DNA of 64,000 bases. Origin: Bacillus sp. RO3. GTDB lineage: Bacteria; Bacillota; Bacilli; Bacillales; Bacillaceae_B. The position numbers and the translations under genes were made by a program. Below, piece by piece: positions 17,350 through 29,054 of the stretch. The first letter of the stretch is position 1. Every line of letters begins with the position of its first letter. The notes under the pieces were generated by a model. That model saw nothing but the letters and a program-made list of their open reading frames with translations. It was not told the DNA's origin and did not search any database. The stretch is taken from NCBI RefSeq assembly GCF_012911895.1, contig NZ_JAAXCV010000021.1:1-64000 (forward strand). Direction: 5' to 3'.

Positions 17350-17369
17350 TAATCGTGCAAAAAAATAAA

Positions 17370-17398
17370 TTGACACACACTATATCCGGTGATAAAAT
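17370..17398 (+). promoter_or_regulatory. Promoter of the met operon
   Basis: TTGACA (17370-17375), 17-bp spacer, TAAAAT (17393-17398). It lies 60 bp upstream of the S-box. Confidence 0.8.
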
Positions 17399-17459
17399 CT
17401 CTCTTGTAGCAAATTTTCAGAGTCTTTTCTATTTAATAATTAAATAATCGATACTTTAC

Positions 17460-17620
17460 TCTTATTAAGAGAGGTGGAGGGACGTGCCCTATGAAGCCCG
17501 GCAACCGTCAATGAAAATTGAAATGGTGCCAATTCACTCAAAGCTGCTGCTTTGAAAGATGAGAGAAAGGATAGTCCTATATGATTATGCCTTTCTGCTT
17601 ATCGCAGGAAGGCATTTTTT
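17460..17620 (+). ncRNA. SAM-I (S-box) riboswitch with terminator
   Basis: The leader contains the S-box core: CTCTTAT...GAGAGGTGGAGGGA, GCCC...GGCAACC, GGTGCCAATTC and the closing GATGAGAGAAAGGAT. CTCTTAT (about 17460) pairs with ATGAGAG (about 17559) to form P1. An intrinsic terminator follows, stem ATGCCTT/AAGGCAT (17587-17614) with six T. Known S-box leaders terminate transcription when SAM is bound, so the importer downstream would be expressed under methionine or SAM shortage. Confidence 0.96.
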
Positions 17621-17707
17621 ATTCATTGGAGTAGAAATAGCCGAATCCATTCGGCCTTAATTCTGATTAAACAGGTCGTTTTACTTGTAAAGAAGGTGGA
17701 ATACAAC

Positions 17708-18730
17708 ATGATTACCATTTCAGATGTTAATAAAATCTATCCATCCAAATCCGGTCCGATTTCAGCAGTTGATGGAGTGGATATTGAGATCGCCCAAGGA
17801 GAAATCTTTGGTGTGATTGGTTACAGCGGAGCCGGAAAGAGCACATTGATCCGCATGTTAAACGGTCTAGAAGTCCCAAGTGGCGGAGTCGTGAATGTGA
17901 ATGGACAACTCGTTTCCAAGATAAAGGGCAGACAGCTGAGGGAAGCAAGACAGTCCATAGGGATGATCTTTCAACATTTTAATCTACTCTGGTCTCGGAC
18001 CGTATTGGAAAATATACAGTTTCCATTGGAGATTGCCGGAATGGCTAAGAAGGAAAGGGTTAAAAGAGCCAATGAATTATTAGCGCTTGTCGGACTGGAA
18101 GGAAGAGGGGATGCCTATCCATCTCAACTGAGCGGTGGACAGAAGCAGAGGGTAGGGATTGCGAGATCCCTTGCTAACAATCCAAGTGTCCTGCTCTGTG
18201 ATGAAGCGACCTCTGCCCTTGATCCACAAACGACCGACTCCATCCTGGATTTGTTGGTGGACATAAATAAGCGGCTGGGACTGACGATCGTACTGATCAC
18301 CCATGAAATGCATGTGATCCAAAAGATCTGTCACCGGGTAGCGGTCATGGAACAAGGGAAAGTGGTAGAGCTTGGAGAGGTGCTCGAGGTGTTCAGAAAT
18401 CCGCAAGAGCAAGTGACCAAGCGTTTTGTGGGAGAGGTTTCCCAAGAGAAGGGGACGGGTGAGACCATCGATCATTTATTGACACAATATCCGGATGGTA
18501 AAGTTCTGAAATTCACGTTTGTAGGAGAATCAACTGAACAACCGCTCATAACCAGTCTCATTCGGAATTTTGATCTGGAGGTAAACATCCTTCAAGGGCA
18601 AATCTCCCAGACGCAGAAAGGTGCATACGGAACATTGTTTGTTCACCTGGATGGCGAGGAAGAGACCATCAAAGGGGCATTGGCTTTCGCAGAAGGCCAG
18701 ATGGTTCAAGTGGAGGTGTTAAGAGGATGA
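17708..18730 (+). CDS. metN: Methionine ABC transporter ATP-binding protein
   Basis: A 340-residue ABC ATPase. Walker A GYSGAGKST is at residues 39-47, the signature LSGGQKQRVG at about 139, and Walker B LLCDEATSALDP. The C-terminal ~90 residues form the NIL domain that senses intracellular methionine in MetN proteins. ATG 17708 is preferred over an upstream GTG at 17696 because AAGAAGGTGG lies at the right distance. It overlaps metP by 4 bp (ATGA). Confidence 0.95.
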   Translation: MITISDVNKIYPSKSGPISAVDGVDIEIAQGEIFGVIGYSGAGKSTLIRMLNGLEVPSGGVVNVNGQLVSKIKGRQLREARQSIGMIFQHFNLLWSRTVLENIQFPLEIAGMAKKERVKRANELLALVGLEGRGDAYPSQLSGGQKQRVGIARSLANNPSVLLCDEATSALDPQTTDSILDLLVDINKRLGLTIVLITHEMHVIQKICHRVAVMEQGKVVELGEVLEVFRNPQEQVTKRFVGEVSQEKGTGETIDHLLTQYPDGKVLKFTFVGESTEQPLITSLIRNFDLEVNILQGQISQTQKGAYGTLFVHLDGEEETIKGALAFAEGQMVQVEVLRG

Positions 18731-19395
18731 TGGAACAATTATTTCCAAATGTAGACTGGGAAAAAATGTGGGAAGCGACCCTTGAGACCCTTTATATGAC
18801 AGGCATGTCTGTAGTGATTACCTTTGTACTGGGATTGATCCTTGGGATCTTGCTCTTCCTTACATCAAAAGAAAATGTGTGGGAAAACAAATTGACTTAT
18901 ACGATCACGAGTGCAGTAGTCAATGTATTCAGATCGATTCCATTTATTATTCTGATTGTGTTATTGATTCCATTCACTAAATTTCTATTGGATACAATCC
19001 GTGGAGCAAACGCAGCCCTGCCGGCACTAATCATCGGAGCCGCTCCCTTTTATGCCCGGATGGTTGAAATCGCCTTGCGTGAAGTGAACAAGGGAGTCAT
19101 CGAAGCAGCCAAAGCAATGGGGGCGAAAACGAGTACAATCATTTGGAAAGTACTGATCCCCGAATCTCTGCCGGCGTTGATATCAGGAATTACCGTAACG
19201 GCCATTGCCCTCGTTGGATATACAGCGATGGCTGGAGTCATCGGAGCCGGCGGTTTGGGGAATCTCGCTTATTTAGACGGCTTTCAACGAAGCAGGGAAG
19301 ACGTAACCTTGGCCGCAACCATCATGATTTTACTCATTGTGTTTGCGATACAACTATTGGGTGATTTCTTTACAAATAAATTAGACAAACGATAA
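18727..19395 (+). CDS. metP: Methionine ABC transporter permease
   Basis: A 222-residue permease with five to six membrane helices and the EAA-type loop (EAAKAMGAKTSTIIWKVLIP) that contacts MetN. It begins with overlapping ATG codons inside the metN stop, indicating translational coupling. Family length is normal for MetI/MetP. Confidence 0.94.
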   Translation: MMEQLFPNVDWEKMWEATLETLYMTGMSVVITFVLGLILGILLFLTSKENVWENKLTYTITSAVVNVFRSIPFIILIVLLIPFTKFLLDTIRGANAALPALIIGAAPFYARMVEIALREVNKGVIEAAKAMGAKTSTIIWKVLIPESLPALISGITVTAIALVGYTAMAGVIGAGGLGNLAYLDGFQRSREDVTLAATIMILLIVFAIQLLGDFFTNKLDKR

Positions 19396-19409
19396 AGGAG
19401 AGAAAGAAA

Positions 19410-20234
19410 ATGAAAAAATGGTTAACAGGAGTTATTGCAGCGACAAGTATTTTTGGATTGGCAGCATGTGGGAGTGATTCAAGTAGTGGAAGCAGCGATG
19501 GGAAGGAATTAGTGGTAGGAGCTTCCAATGTTCCTCATGCTGAAATCCTTGAACAAGTGAAGCCGATCTTGGAGGAAAAAGGAATCGACCTTCAGATTGA
19601 AACATATCAGGACTATATCCTGCCGAATAAAGACCTGGATAATGGAGATCTTGATGCGAATTATTTTCAAACCGTCCCGTATATGGACCTTCAAATGAAT
19701 GAAAACGATTATGACTTTGTCAATGCAGGAGGAATCCATATCGAACCGATCGGTGTGTATTCTAAGAAATACAAATCACTGGAGGACCTTCCTGAAGGTG
19801 CTACCATCTTAATGAGTAACTCTGTATCGGACCACGGACGGATCCTGACTCTACTAGAGAAAAAGGGTCTCATCAAGTTGAAGGACGGAGTGGAAAATAC
19901 CCAGGCGCAACTTGAAGACATCGAAGAAAATCCAAGGAACCTTCAATTCGATTATGAATACGAAGCGGCCCTTCTCCCACAAATGTATGAAAACGAAGAA
20001 GGCGACGCGGTTGTGATCAATTCTAACTATGCCATCGATGCCGGTTTAAAACCTCTGGAAGACTCAATTGCCATTGAAGACAGCAAATCTCCTTATGTGA
20101 ATGTGATTGCTGTAAACAATGGGGATGAAAAGAAAGAGGAAGTAAAGGCATTGGTTGAAGCCCTGCGTTCAAAAGATATTCAGGACTTCATTAACAATGA
20201 ATGGGACGGAGCCGTTGTTCCCGTAACTGAATAA
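19410..20234 (+). CDS. metQ: Methionine-binding lipoprotein
   Basis: A 274-residue substrate-binding lipoprotein with signal peptide and lipobox GLAAC (Cys20), then a Ser/Gly linker and the NLPA domain (VVGASNVPHAEILEQV, NYFQTVPYMD, YEAALLPQM). It should be anchored outside the membrane and feed MetNP with methionine. GGAGAG precedes ATG 19410. Ends the operon before a hairpin. Confidence 0.95.
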   Translation: MKKWLTGVIAATSIFGLAACGSDSSSGSSDGKELVVGASNVPHAEILEQVKPILEEKGIDLQIETYQDYILPNKDLDNGDLDANYFQTVPYMDLQMNENDYDFVNAGGIHIEPIGVYSKKYKSLEDLPEGATILMSNSVSDHGRILTLLEKKGLIKLKDGVENTQAQLEDIEENPRNLQFDYEYEAALLPQMYENEEGDAVVINSNYAIDAGLKPLEDSIAIEDSKSPYVNVIAVNNGDEKKEEVKALVEALRSKDIQDFINNEWDGAVVPVTE

Positions 20235-20239
20235 TAGGA

Positions 20240-20275
20240 AGAAACCCGGCGCTGATTCGTTTCACTGTCGGGTTT
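20240..20275 (+). terminator. metNPQ terminator
   Basis: Stem AACCCGGC/GTCGGGTT (imperfect) with a long loop followed by T5. Confidence 0.65.
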
Positions 20276-20358
20276 TTACGTAAATAAATAACATAATCAT
20301 TTCCCGATTGGCTCATACTATTTGCGATGAATCTATTTAAGAAATGGAGCTGGATGAA

Positions 20359-20724
20359 ATGCAGATGGAACCAAGGAATACGACAGAAGCTGCTCTTCAT
20401 GATTATAAAATGGGGCTTGGTATCTTCTCAGAAAAAATGCCCGAGCTTGCACATCAGTATAATACGTTCACCGAGCACTGCTTTAGAGAAGGGGTCCTTT
20501 CTAAAAAAGAAAAGCAGTTAATCGCATTAGGGATCAGTCTTTATTCCCAGGATGAATACTGTATCATCTATCACACAAAAGGATGTCTGGATCAGGGGTG
20601 TTCTGAAGAGGAAATCCTCGAAGCAATCGGTGTCACGGCTGCATTTGGCGGTGGGGCGGTCATGAGTCAGGCTGTTACGTTGGTACAACAGTCCATTCAG
20701 GATTTGAATCAATTAAAGCAATAG
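20359..20724 (+). CDS. yurZ: Carboxymuconolactone-decarboxylase/AhpD-fold protein
   Basis: A 121-residue all-helical protein of the CMD/AhpD fold ([43 protein letters not shown]). The usual CxxC-His redox site is only partly present: a single Cys precedes IIYH, with another six residues later, so peroxidase activity is doubtful. GGAG upstream favours ATG 20359 over 20344. Position between metQ and suf matches B. subtilis yurZ. Confidence 0.8.
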   Translation: MQMEPRNTTEAALHDYKMGLGIFSEKMPELAHQYNTFTEHCFREGVLSKKEKQLIALGISLYSQDEYCIIYHTKGCLDQGCSEEEILEAIGVTAAFGGGAVMSQAVTLVQQSIQDLNQLKQ

Positions 20725-20730
20725 CATGTT

Positions 20731-20764
20731 AAAAAATCGGGAGGAAATTCTTCTCGATTTTTTA
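20731..20764. terminator. yurZ terminator
   Basis: AAAAAATCGGGAG...TTCTCGATTTTTT forms a long A/T-flanked stem that can work on either strand. Confidence 0.8.
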
Positions 20765-20794
20765 TGTTTGAAATAATAGCCATTTTTCTTAAGA

Positions 20795-20915
20795 CCTGGG
20801 AGGGGCCATCTTCCAGAGAGAGAGCGTTGATGCCCCACAGGGCAAACTTCAAGGAGCCCCGCGGAAAGCAAGCATCCTGCGGTGGAAATCAACTTCTATT
20901 ATCTTTTCAGCAAAA
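20795..20915. repeat. Fragment of a Bacillus interspersed repeat
   Basis: The segment GAGCCCCGCGGAAAGCAAGC, followed by a CCTGCGGTGGAAATCAAC-like stretch, resembles the GC-rich non-coding repeat (CCGCGGAAAGCGA...GGAAATCAAC) found in many copies in Bacillus-type genomes. It is clearly GC-richer than its surroundings. No ORF. Assignment rests on memory of the motif. Confidence 0.5.
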
Positions 20916-20958
20916 TGTTTACGAATAGACCCTTTGATAAATATACGGACAATCTCAT

Positions 20959-21006
20959 AAAATTCCACAAAGTCACTATTAATTGGCAGTATAGTGGCGG
21001 AATTTT
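20959..21006. other. Structured intergenic inverted repeat
   Basis: AAAATTCC (20959-20966) pairs with GGAATTTT (20999-21006), and CACTAT (20974-20979) with ATAGTG (20991-20996), giving a two-step stem in an otherwise empty 420-bp gap between yurZ and the small ORF at 21145. No T run, so not an obvious terminator. Confidence 0.45.
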
Positions 21007-21081
21007 GTGAAAACTTAAAGGTAACCCTCTGATGCCAGGATGATAAGGATGAATATAAGAGAAAATGACCTCAAACCGGTT

Positions 21082-21110
21082 TTGTCTTGTGAACGAGGGG
21101 GTAGTATAGT
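21082..21110 (+). promoter_or_regulatory. Promoter of the small ORF at 21145
   Basis: TTGTCT (21082-21087), 17-bp spacer, TATAGT (21105-21110). It lies 35 bp before the proposed start and the transcript would end at the terminator at 21359-21390. Confidence 0.6.
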
Positions 21111-21144
21111 GGTAAAGTAATTAAAAACCTGAAAGGAATGATTT

Positions 21145-21342
21145 ATTATCGACTCTCTTGAGAGTATCTCGTACACAAGTGAAATGGAGAAAGCAATGCA
21201 TGGAGCCCATGGGATTGGTTATGAGGTGTACAAACGAAAGCATGATGTCAGGATGCAAGTAGAGCAAAGAAGAGAGCGAGAGTATAAGGAAAGCAGAAGA
21301 ATGGTAGCTGCATTTGATCGCAAAGTGCACTCTAATATATAA
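21145..21342 (+). CDS. Small basic protein of unknown function
   Basis: A 65-codon frame with its own promoter (21082-21110) and a strong terminator 16 bp after the stop. The product is rich in Arg, Lys and Glu in a helical pattern (EVYKRKHDVRMQVEQRRERE). In-frame ATG 21184 has no ribosome site; ATT 21145 has AAAGGA seven bases upstream and no in-frame ATG/GTG/TTG lies before it, so the start may be ATT. I do not recognise the family. Transcription seems likely; the start is uncertain. Confidence 0.45.
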   Translation: MIDSLESISYTSEMEKAMHGAHGIGYEVYKRKHDVRMQVEQRREREYKESRRMVAAFDRKVHSNI

Positions 21343-21358
21343 TAAGGAAGAAAAAAGC

Positions 21359-21390
21359 AAACCAGTGTAATCTCATACACTGGTTTTTTT
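21359..21390 (+). terminator. Terminator of the small ORF
   Basis: Perfect 11-bp stem AAACCAGTGTA/TACACTGGTTT followed by T7 in total. Confidence 0.9.
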
Positions 21391-21664
21391 ACTGCAGACA
21401 ACCAGGGAAATCATTGTATTGGGACTATTTTAATTGAGTTTTCCCCTATCCTGGTCATTTCGGAAAATGGCAGGCTTTTCTACATTTTTATGTCCTATTA
21501 TGCCAACAATAGGAAAGGATTACCTTGTCCTTCTTATCCAGTCTGTACAGTTGAAAGAGTTGATTATAGCTTTTATTTGTTATAAGATTGTAATGAGAAT
21601 AAATTGAGAATGATTAAAGAATTGTATTCTTAAATTCACTATAAAGTCACGGAGGTATATACAC
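21391..21664 (+). promoter_or_regulatory. Leader region of the suf operon
   Basis: A 274-bp AT-rich stretch. TGAGAATGATTAAAG (21605-21619) matches the Fur 7-1-7 box TGATAATNATTATCA at 10 of 14 defined bases, with a weaker overlapping copy at 21594-21608. A promoter around 21560-21590 (TTGATT, TATAAG) has poor spacing. Iron control is possible but weakly supported. Confidence 0.3.
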
Positions 21665-22450
21665 ATGGCAGGTTCTACTTTAACAATTAAAGATCTTCAT
21701 GTTGAGATCGACGGAAAGGAAATCCTGAAAGGGGTTAACCTTGAGATTAAAGGTGGAGAAATCCACGCGGTAATGGGTCCGAATGGTACAGGTAAATCGA
21801 CTTTATCTTCTGCTATTATGGGTCACCCTAAATATGAGGTAACAAAAGGAAGCATCACGTTTGACGGTGAAGATGTCCTGGAAATGGAAGTGGATGAGCG
21901 TGCCCGCGTAGGTCTATTTCTTGCAATGCAGTACCCAAGTGAAATCAACGGTGTAACAAATGCTGATTTCCTGCGCTCGGCAATCAACAGCCGTCGTGAA
22001 GAAGGAGAAGAAATTTCTCTAATGAAATTTATCCGCAAAATGGATTCTGAAATGGAATACCTGGAAATGGATCCGGATATGGCACAACGTTACTTAAACG
22101 AAGGGTTCTCCGGTGGAGAGAAGAAGCGTAACGAGATTCTTCAATTGATGATGTTACAGCCTAAGATCGCCATTCTTGACGAGATTGACTCTGGTCTTGA
22201 TATCGATGCTCTTAAAGTGGTTTCAAAAGGTATCAATAAAATGCGCGGTGAAGATTTCGGCTGCTTGATCATCACTCACTACCAACGTCTTCTTAACTAC
22301 ATCACTCCTGATCATGTTCACGTTATGATGCAAGGACGCATTGTGAAATCAGGCGGGGAAGAATTAGCACAACGCCTGGAAGCGGAAGGATATGACTGGA
22401 TCAAAGAAGAGTTAGGAATCAAAGACGAAACTGTCGGCCAAGAAGCGTAA
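21665..22450 (+). CDS. sufC: Fe-S assembly ATPase SufC
   Basis: A 261-residue ABC-type ATPase with Walker A GPNGTGKST (residues 38-46), the SufC-specific signature FSGGEKKRNEILQ and Walker B AILDEIDSGLDIDAL. It drives the SufBCD scaffold that builds Fe-S clusters in the cytosol. GGAGGT precedes the ATG. First of five genes in the order sufC-sufD-sufS-sufU-sufB, as in B. subtilis. Confidence 0.97.
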   Translation: MAGSTLTIKDLHVEIDGKEILKGVNLEIKGGEIHAVMGPNGTGKSTLSSAIMGHPKYEVTKGSITFDGEDVLEMEVDERARVGLFLAMQYPSEINGVTNADFLRSAINSRREEGEEISLMKFIRKMDSEMEYLEMDPDMAQRYLNEGFSGGEKKRNEILQLMMLQPKIAILDEIDSGLDIDALKVVSKGINKMRGEDFGCLIITHYQRLLNYITPDHVHVMMQGRIVKSGGEELAQRLEAEGYDWIKEELGIKDETVGQEA

Positions 22451-22467
22451 GTGTTAGGGGGATGAAA

Positions 22468-25437
<2,970 letters not shown>

Positions 25438-25476
25438 CGCTCTCCTCTGGCTCTACCAAAGAATGGAGGAACCAAC

Positions 25477-26874
25477 ATGGCTAAGAAAGCGCCTGAGATC
25501 GGAGATTATAAATACGGTTTTAGCGATAAAGACGTATCGATTTTCCGTTCTAAACGTGGTTTAACGCGAGAAATCGTAGAAGAAATTTCCCGTATGAAAG
25601 ATGAGCCTAAGTGGATGCTTGATTTCCGTTTGAAGTCACTTGAGCATTTCTATAATATGTCTATGCCTCAATGGGGCGGAGACATGCAGGAACTGAACTT
25701 TGATGAAATCACATATTATGTGAAGCCTTCTGAAAAGTCAGAGCGCAGCTGGGATGAAGTACCGGAAGAAATCAAGCAAACATTTGATAAACTTGGTATC
25801 CCTGAAGCGGAACAAAAATATCTTGCAGGTGTTTCTGCACAGTACGAATCTGAAGTTGTTTACCACAATATGCAGGAAGATCTTGAAGAGATGGGTATCG
25901 TATTTAAAGATACAGATTCCGCTCTTAAAGAAAACGAAGAACTTTTCCGTGAGCATTGGGCAAAGGTTATCCCACCGACGGATAACAAGTTTGCTGCCCT
26001 GAATTCAGCGGTTTGGTCCGGTGGATCTTTCATCTATGTTCCTAAGGGAGTTAAGGTGGATACACCTCTTCAAGCGTATTTCCGTATCAACTCTGAGAAC
26101 ATGGGTCAATTTGAACGTACGCTGATCATTGTGGATGAAGGCGCAAGCGTCCACTATGTAGAAGGTTGTACAGCACCGGTTTACACAACGAATTCACTTC
26201 ACTCTGCAGTCGTTGAAATCATTATCAAGAAAGATGCGTACTGCCGTTATACGACGATTCAGAACTGGGCTAACAATGTGTTCAATCTGGTTACGAAGCG
26301 TGCCGTTTGTGAAGCGAATGCAACGATGGAATGGGTCGATGGAAACATCGGTTCTAAATTAACCATGAAATACCCGGCGGTCATCCTTAAAGGGGAAGGC
26401 GCCCGTGGTATGACATTATCCATCGCACTCGCAGGTAAAGGCCAGCATCAGGATGCCGGAGCGAAAATGATTCACCTGGCACCTAATACATCTTCTACGA
26501 TCGTTTCTAAATCCATCTCCAAGCATGGTGGTAAAGTAACGTACCGTGGAATTGTACACTTTGGCCGTAAAGCGGAAGGCGCACGTTCAAACATTGAGTG
26601 TGACACGCTGATCATGGATAACCAATCCACTTCCGATACGATTCCTTACAACGAAATTCTGAACGATAACATCTCGTTAGAACACGAAGCGAAGGTATCA
26701 AAAGTATCCGAAGAACAATTATTCTATCTGATGAGCCGTGGTATTTCAGAGGAAGAAGCAACAGAAATGATCGTAATGGGCTTTATCGAGCCATTCACGA
26801 AAGAACTTCCAATGGAATACGCAGTCGAAATGAACCGCCTGATCAAGTTCGAAATGGAAGGTTCAATCGGTTAA
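25477..26874 (+). CDS. sufB: Fe-S assembly protein SufB
   Basis: A 465-residue SufB scaffold protein ([48 protein letters not shown]). It contains conserved Cys and Glu of the cluster-assembly site. AATGGAGGAA precedes the ATG. Last gene of the operon; a terminator lies 12 bp after the stop. Confidence 0.96.
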   Translation: MAKKAPEIGDYKYGFSDKDVSIFRSKRGLTREIVEEISRMKDEPKWMLDFRLKSLEHFYNMSMPQWGGDMQELNFDEITYYVKPSEKSERSWDEVPEEIKQTFDKLGIPEAEQKYLAGVSAQYESEVVYHNMQEDLEEMGIVFKDTDSALKENEELFREHWAKVIPPTDNKFAALNSAVWSGGSFIYVPKGVKVDTPLQAYFRINSENMGQFERTLIIVDEGASVHYVEGCTAPVYTTNSLHSAVVEIIIKKDAYCRYTTIQNWANNVFNLVTKRAVCEANATMEWVDGNIGSKLTMKYPAVILKGEGARGMTLSIALAGKGQHQDAGAKMIHLAPNTSSTIVSKSISKHGGKVTYRGIVHFGRKAEGARSNIECDTLIMDNQSTSDTIPYNEILNDNISLEHEAKVSKVSEEQLFYLMSRGISEEEATEMIVMGFIEPFTKELPMEYAVEMNRLIKFEMEGSIG

Positions 26875-26886
26875 TCCATTATTAAG

Positions 26887-26916
26887 CTCCCTTGATTTTG
26901 ATCAGGGGAGTTTTTT
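26887..26916 (+). terminator. suf operon terminator
   Basis: Stem CTCCCTTGAT/ATCAGGGGAG with TTTG loop followed by six T. Confidence 0.9.
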
Positions 26917-26939
26917 CATTGATTTTTTGTAAAGCTTTT

Positions 26940-27115
26940 TTGTTGAGTCGACATGTAAAAGCGTGGACCGTTCCTTTCGGCTTCAGGAACTTTCCCCAGG
27001 GAGGAAGTCTAGCTTCCTTGCGGGGTCTCGACTGTCTAGCTGCGGGCTTAGGGGTAAAGCCCGCAGCTTTTTAACCTTTCCTCTATTTCCACAGGAGTCA
27101 AGTGCCTCCCGCTAC
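26940..27115. repeat. GC-rich repeat remnant with a terminator-like hairpin
   Basis: The segment contains CTCGACTGTCTAGCTGCGGG and, further on, CAGGAGTCAAGTGCCTCCCG, two phrases typical of Bacillus interspersed non-coding repeats. Between them, 27038-27049 and 27057-27068 form a perfect 12-bp stem followed by TTTTT. A 60-codon frame across it has no coding character. Confidence 0.5.
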
Positions 27116-27337
27116 CATCCATTCTCAGCTTTTTAAAAGTTCTGACTTTCTAATGAATGATAGACAATGTGGAAGGATCCGGCACACGCTGATTGGAAGG
27201 GCCCAGATAGATGAAGCGTTATTAAACAGAAGCTTAACTAAATCCCTGTGATTGTTCAACAATCAATTCAAACATAAGAATTTCCATCCCCCTTTATGAT
27301 AAAATGGACATGTTCATAATAAAGCAGGTGAATGCGG
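27116..27337. other. Spacer upstream of yunF
   Basis: AT-rich, no ORF or RNA recognised. A weak promoter may lie near 27290-27305 (TATGATAAAATGG), which would serve yunF. Confidence 0.35.
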
Positions 27338-28180
27338 ATGATATACATAGGAGTAACAGGGTGGGGAGATCATGATACCCTATATGAAAATGTCTCCCCC
27401 AGAGATAAATTAAAAGAATATGGAGCCCATTTTCCCATCGTCGAAGTGGACACGACCTTTTACGCCGTCCAGCCTCTCCGAAATGCTGAAAAATGGGTAA
27501 AAGAAACACCCAAGGACTTTAAGTTCATTGTAAAGGCGTATCAGGGAATGACCGGACACCAGCGGGGGGAGATCCCTTTTGAAACAAAGGAAGAGATGTT
27601 CAATGCCTTTAAGGAATCCCTTGCCCCGTATGTGAACGCAGGTAAATTAGCAATGGTGCTGCTACAATTTCCCCCTTGGTACGATTGTAAAAAGGAGCAT
27701 GTTGACTATATCCGGTACTGCAGGGAGCAATTAAAGGAATTTCCCCTGTCTTTGGAGTTCCGTCATCAAAGTTGGTTCAGACCGGAGTACAGGGATAAGA
27801 CGTTAACGTTTATGAAAAAGGAAGGATGGATCCATAGCATCTGTGATGAACCTCAGGCAGGAGAGGGATCTGTACCGCGGGTCTTGGAAGCCACGCATGA
27901 AAATGCGACTCTTATTCGGTTTCACGGAAGGAATCTGTATGGGTGGAATAAACCGAATGGAGGAGATTGGCGGGAGGTTCGTTATTTATATCGCTATAAT
28001 CGTGCTGAATTAGAGGAGTGGATTCCACATATCCATCAGTTGCACGAGACCTCTAACGACCTTTATATTCTCTTCAATAATAATTCAGGTGGAGATGCTG
28101 CTGACAATGCCAAAGAGCTCATTGAATTATTAGGTCTTGAATATGGGGGACTTGCACCAAAACAACTGGATTTATTTTAG
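27338..28180 (+). CDS. yunF: DUF72 family protein
   Basis: A 280-residue TIM-barrel-like DUF72 protein (YIGVTGWGDH, FYAVQPLRNAEKWV, LEFRHQSWF, RFHGRN). The conserved acidic and aromatic residues fit the family, whose reaction is unknown. Start 27338 is favoured by AGGTG spacing; ATG 27332 also possible. First of a run yunF-yunE-yunD-yunC. Confidence 0.85.
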   Translation: MIYIGVTGWGDHDTLYENVSPRDKLKEYGAHFPIVEVDTTFYAVQPLRNAEKWVKETPKDFKFIVKAYQGMTGHQRGEIPFETKEEMFNAFKESLAPYVNAGKLAMVLLQFPPWYDCKKEHVDYIRYCREQLKEFPLSLEFRHQSWFRPEYRDKTLTFMKKEGWIHSICDEPQAGEGSVPRVLEATHENATLIRFHGRNLYGWNKPNGGDWREVRYLYRYNRAELEEWIPHIHQLHETSNDLYILFNNNSGGDAADNAKELIELLGLEYGGLAPKQLDLF

Positions 28181-28201
28181 CTGACAGGAGATGAAAGACT
28201 G

Positions 28202-29026
28202 ATGGAATGGTTGGTACTTCTATCAATCGGACTTTTAGCAGGAGCAATAGGATCCCTTGTAGGACTTGGCGGTGGCGTCATCATTGTTCCTGGCCTTATT
28301 TATTTCGCTACATATACAAGCTTGATAGAAGGGATGAACCCTCAGACGGCTGTAGGGACCTCTCTGGTTATTATGATCTTCACAGGGTTATCTTCCACTC
28401 TGGCTTATTTAAAACACAAGACCGTCGATTATAAGAGCGGATTGATTTTCTTTGCAGGGAGCGGCCCCGGGTCAATACTCGGAGCATGGGTGAACAAGGG
28501 ATTGAACATGGAGAGCTTTAATTTATACTTCGGCATCTTTATGATTCTGATCGCCATTGTTCTTATGGTCCGGAACAGGTTAAAGCCCATTGAGAAATTC
28601 AAAGACGCTTCCTTTAAGAGGGCCTTCACCGATCCCAATGGAGAGACGTTCCATTACGGATATCCTCCGATCTTAGGAGCGGCTATTGCCTTCGTCGTTG
28701 GATTTACGTCGGGGTTATTCGGTATTGGCGGAGGATCCCTGATGGTCCCTGCCATGATCTTGATTTTTCTTTTCCCACCCCATGTTGCCGTTGCGACGTC
28801 CATGTTCATGATTTTTCTATCGGCATTGGTCAGTTCGGGAACACATGTGATGTTCGGGAATGTAAACTGGTTATATGCACTTGCACTCATACCGGGAGCA
28901 TGGATCGGGGCTAAGTTCGGAGCCTATTTAAATACCAAACTGGAATCGAACGTTTTAGTCAGTGTTTTACGCATTATTTTAATACTTATTGGAATTCGAC
29001 TGATTTATCAGGGGATTACAGGATGA
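28202..29026 (+). CDS. yunE: TauE/SafE-family sulfite/anion exporter
   Basis: A 274-residue membrane protein with about eight helices and the duplicated family motif (GSLVGLGGGVIIVPGL near residue 20 and TSGLFGIGGGSLMVPAM near 170). The TSUP family moves small sulfur-containing anions; the substrate here is unknown. It begins 22 bp after yunF. Confidence 0.88.
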   Translation: MEWLVLLSIGLLAGAIGSLVGLGGGVIIVPGLIYFATYTSLIEGMNPQTAVGTSLVIMIFTGLSSTLAYLKHKTVDYKSGLIFFAGSGPGSILGAWVNKGLNMESFNLYFGIFMILIAIVLMVRNRLKPIEKFKDASFKRAFTDPNGETFHYGYPPILGAAIAFVVGFTSGLFGIGGGSLMVPAMILIFLFPPHVAVATSMFMIFLSALVSSGTHVMFGNVNWLYALALIPGAWIGAKFGAYLNTKLESNVLVSVLRIILILIGIRLIYQGITG

Positions 29027-29054
29027 TATACCTCCAAGTGGGAGTGAGCAATTC

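Noticed and set aside
26892-27074. 60-codon frame after sufB
   Set aside because: Runs through the suf terminator and the GC-rich repeat; no coding character.
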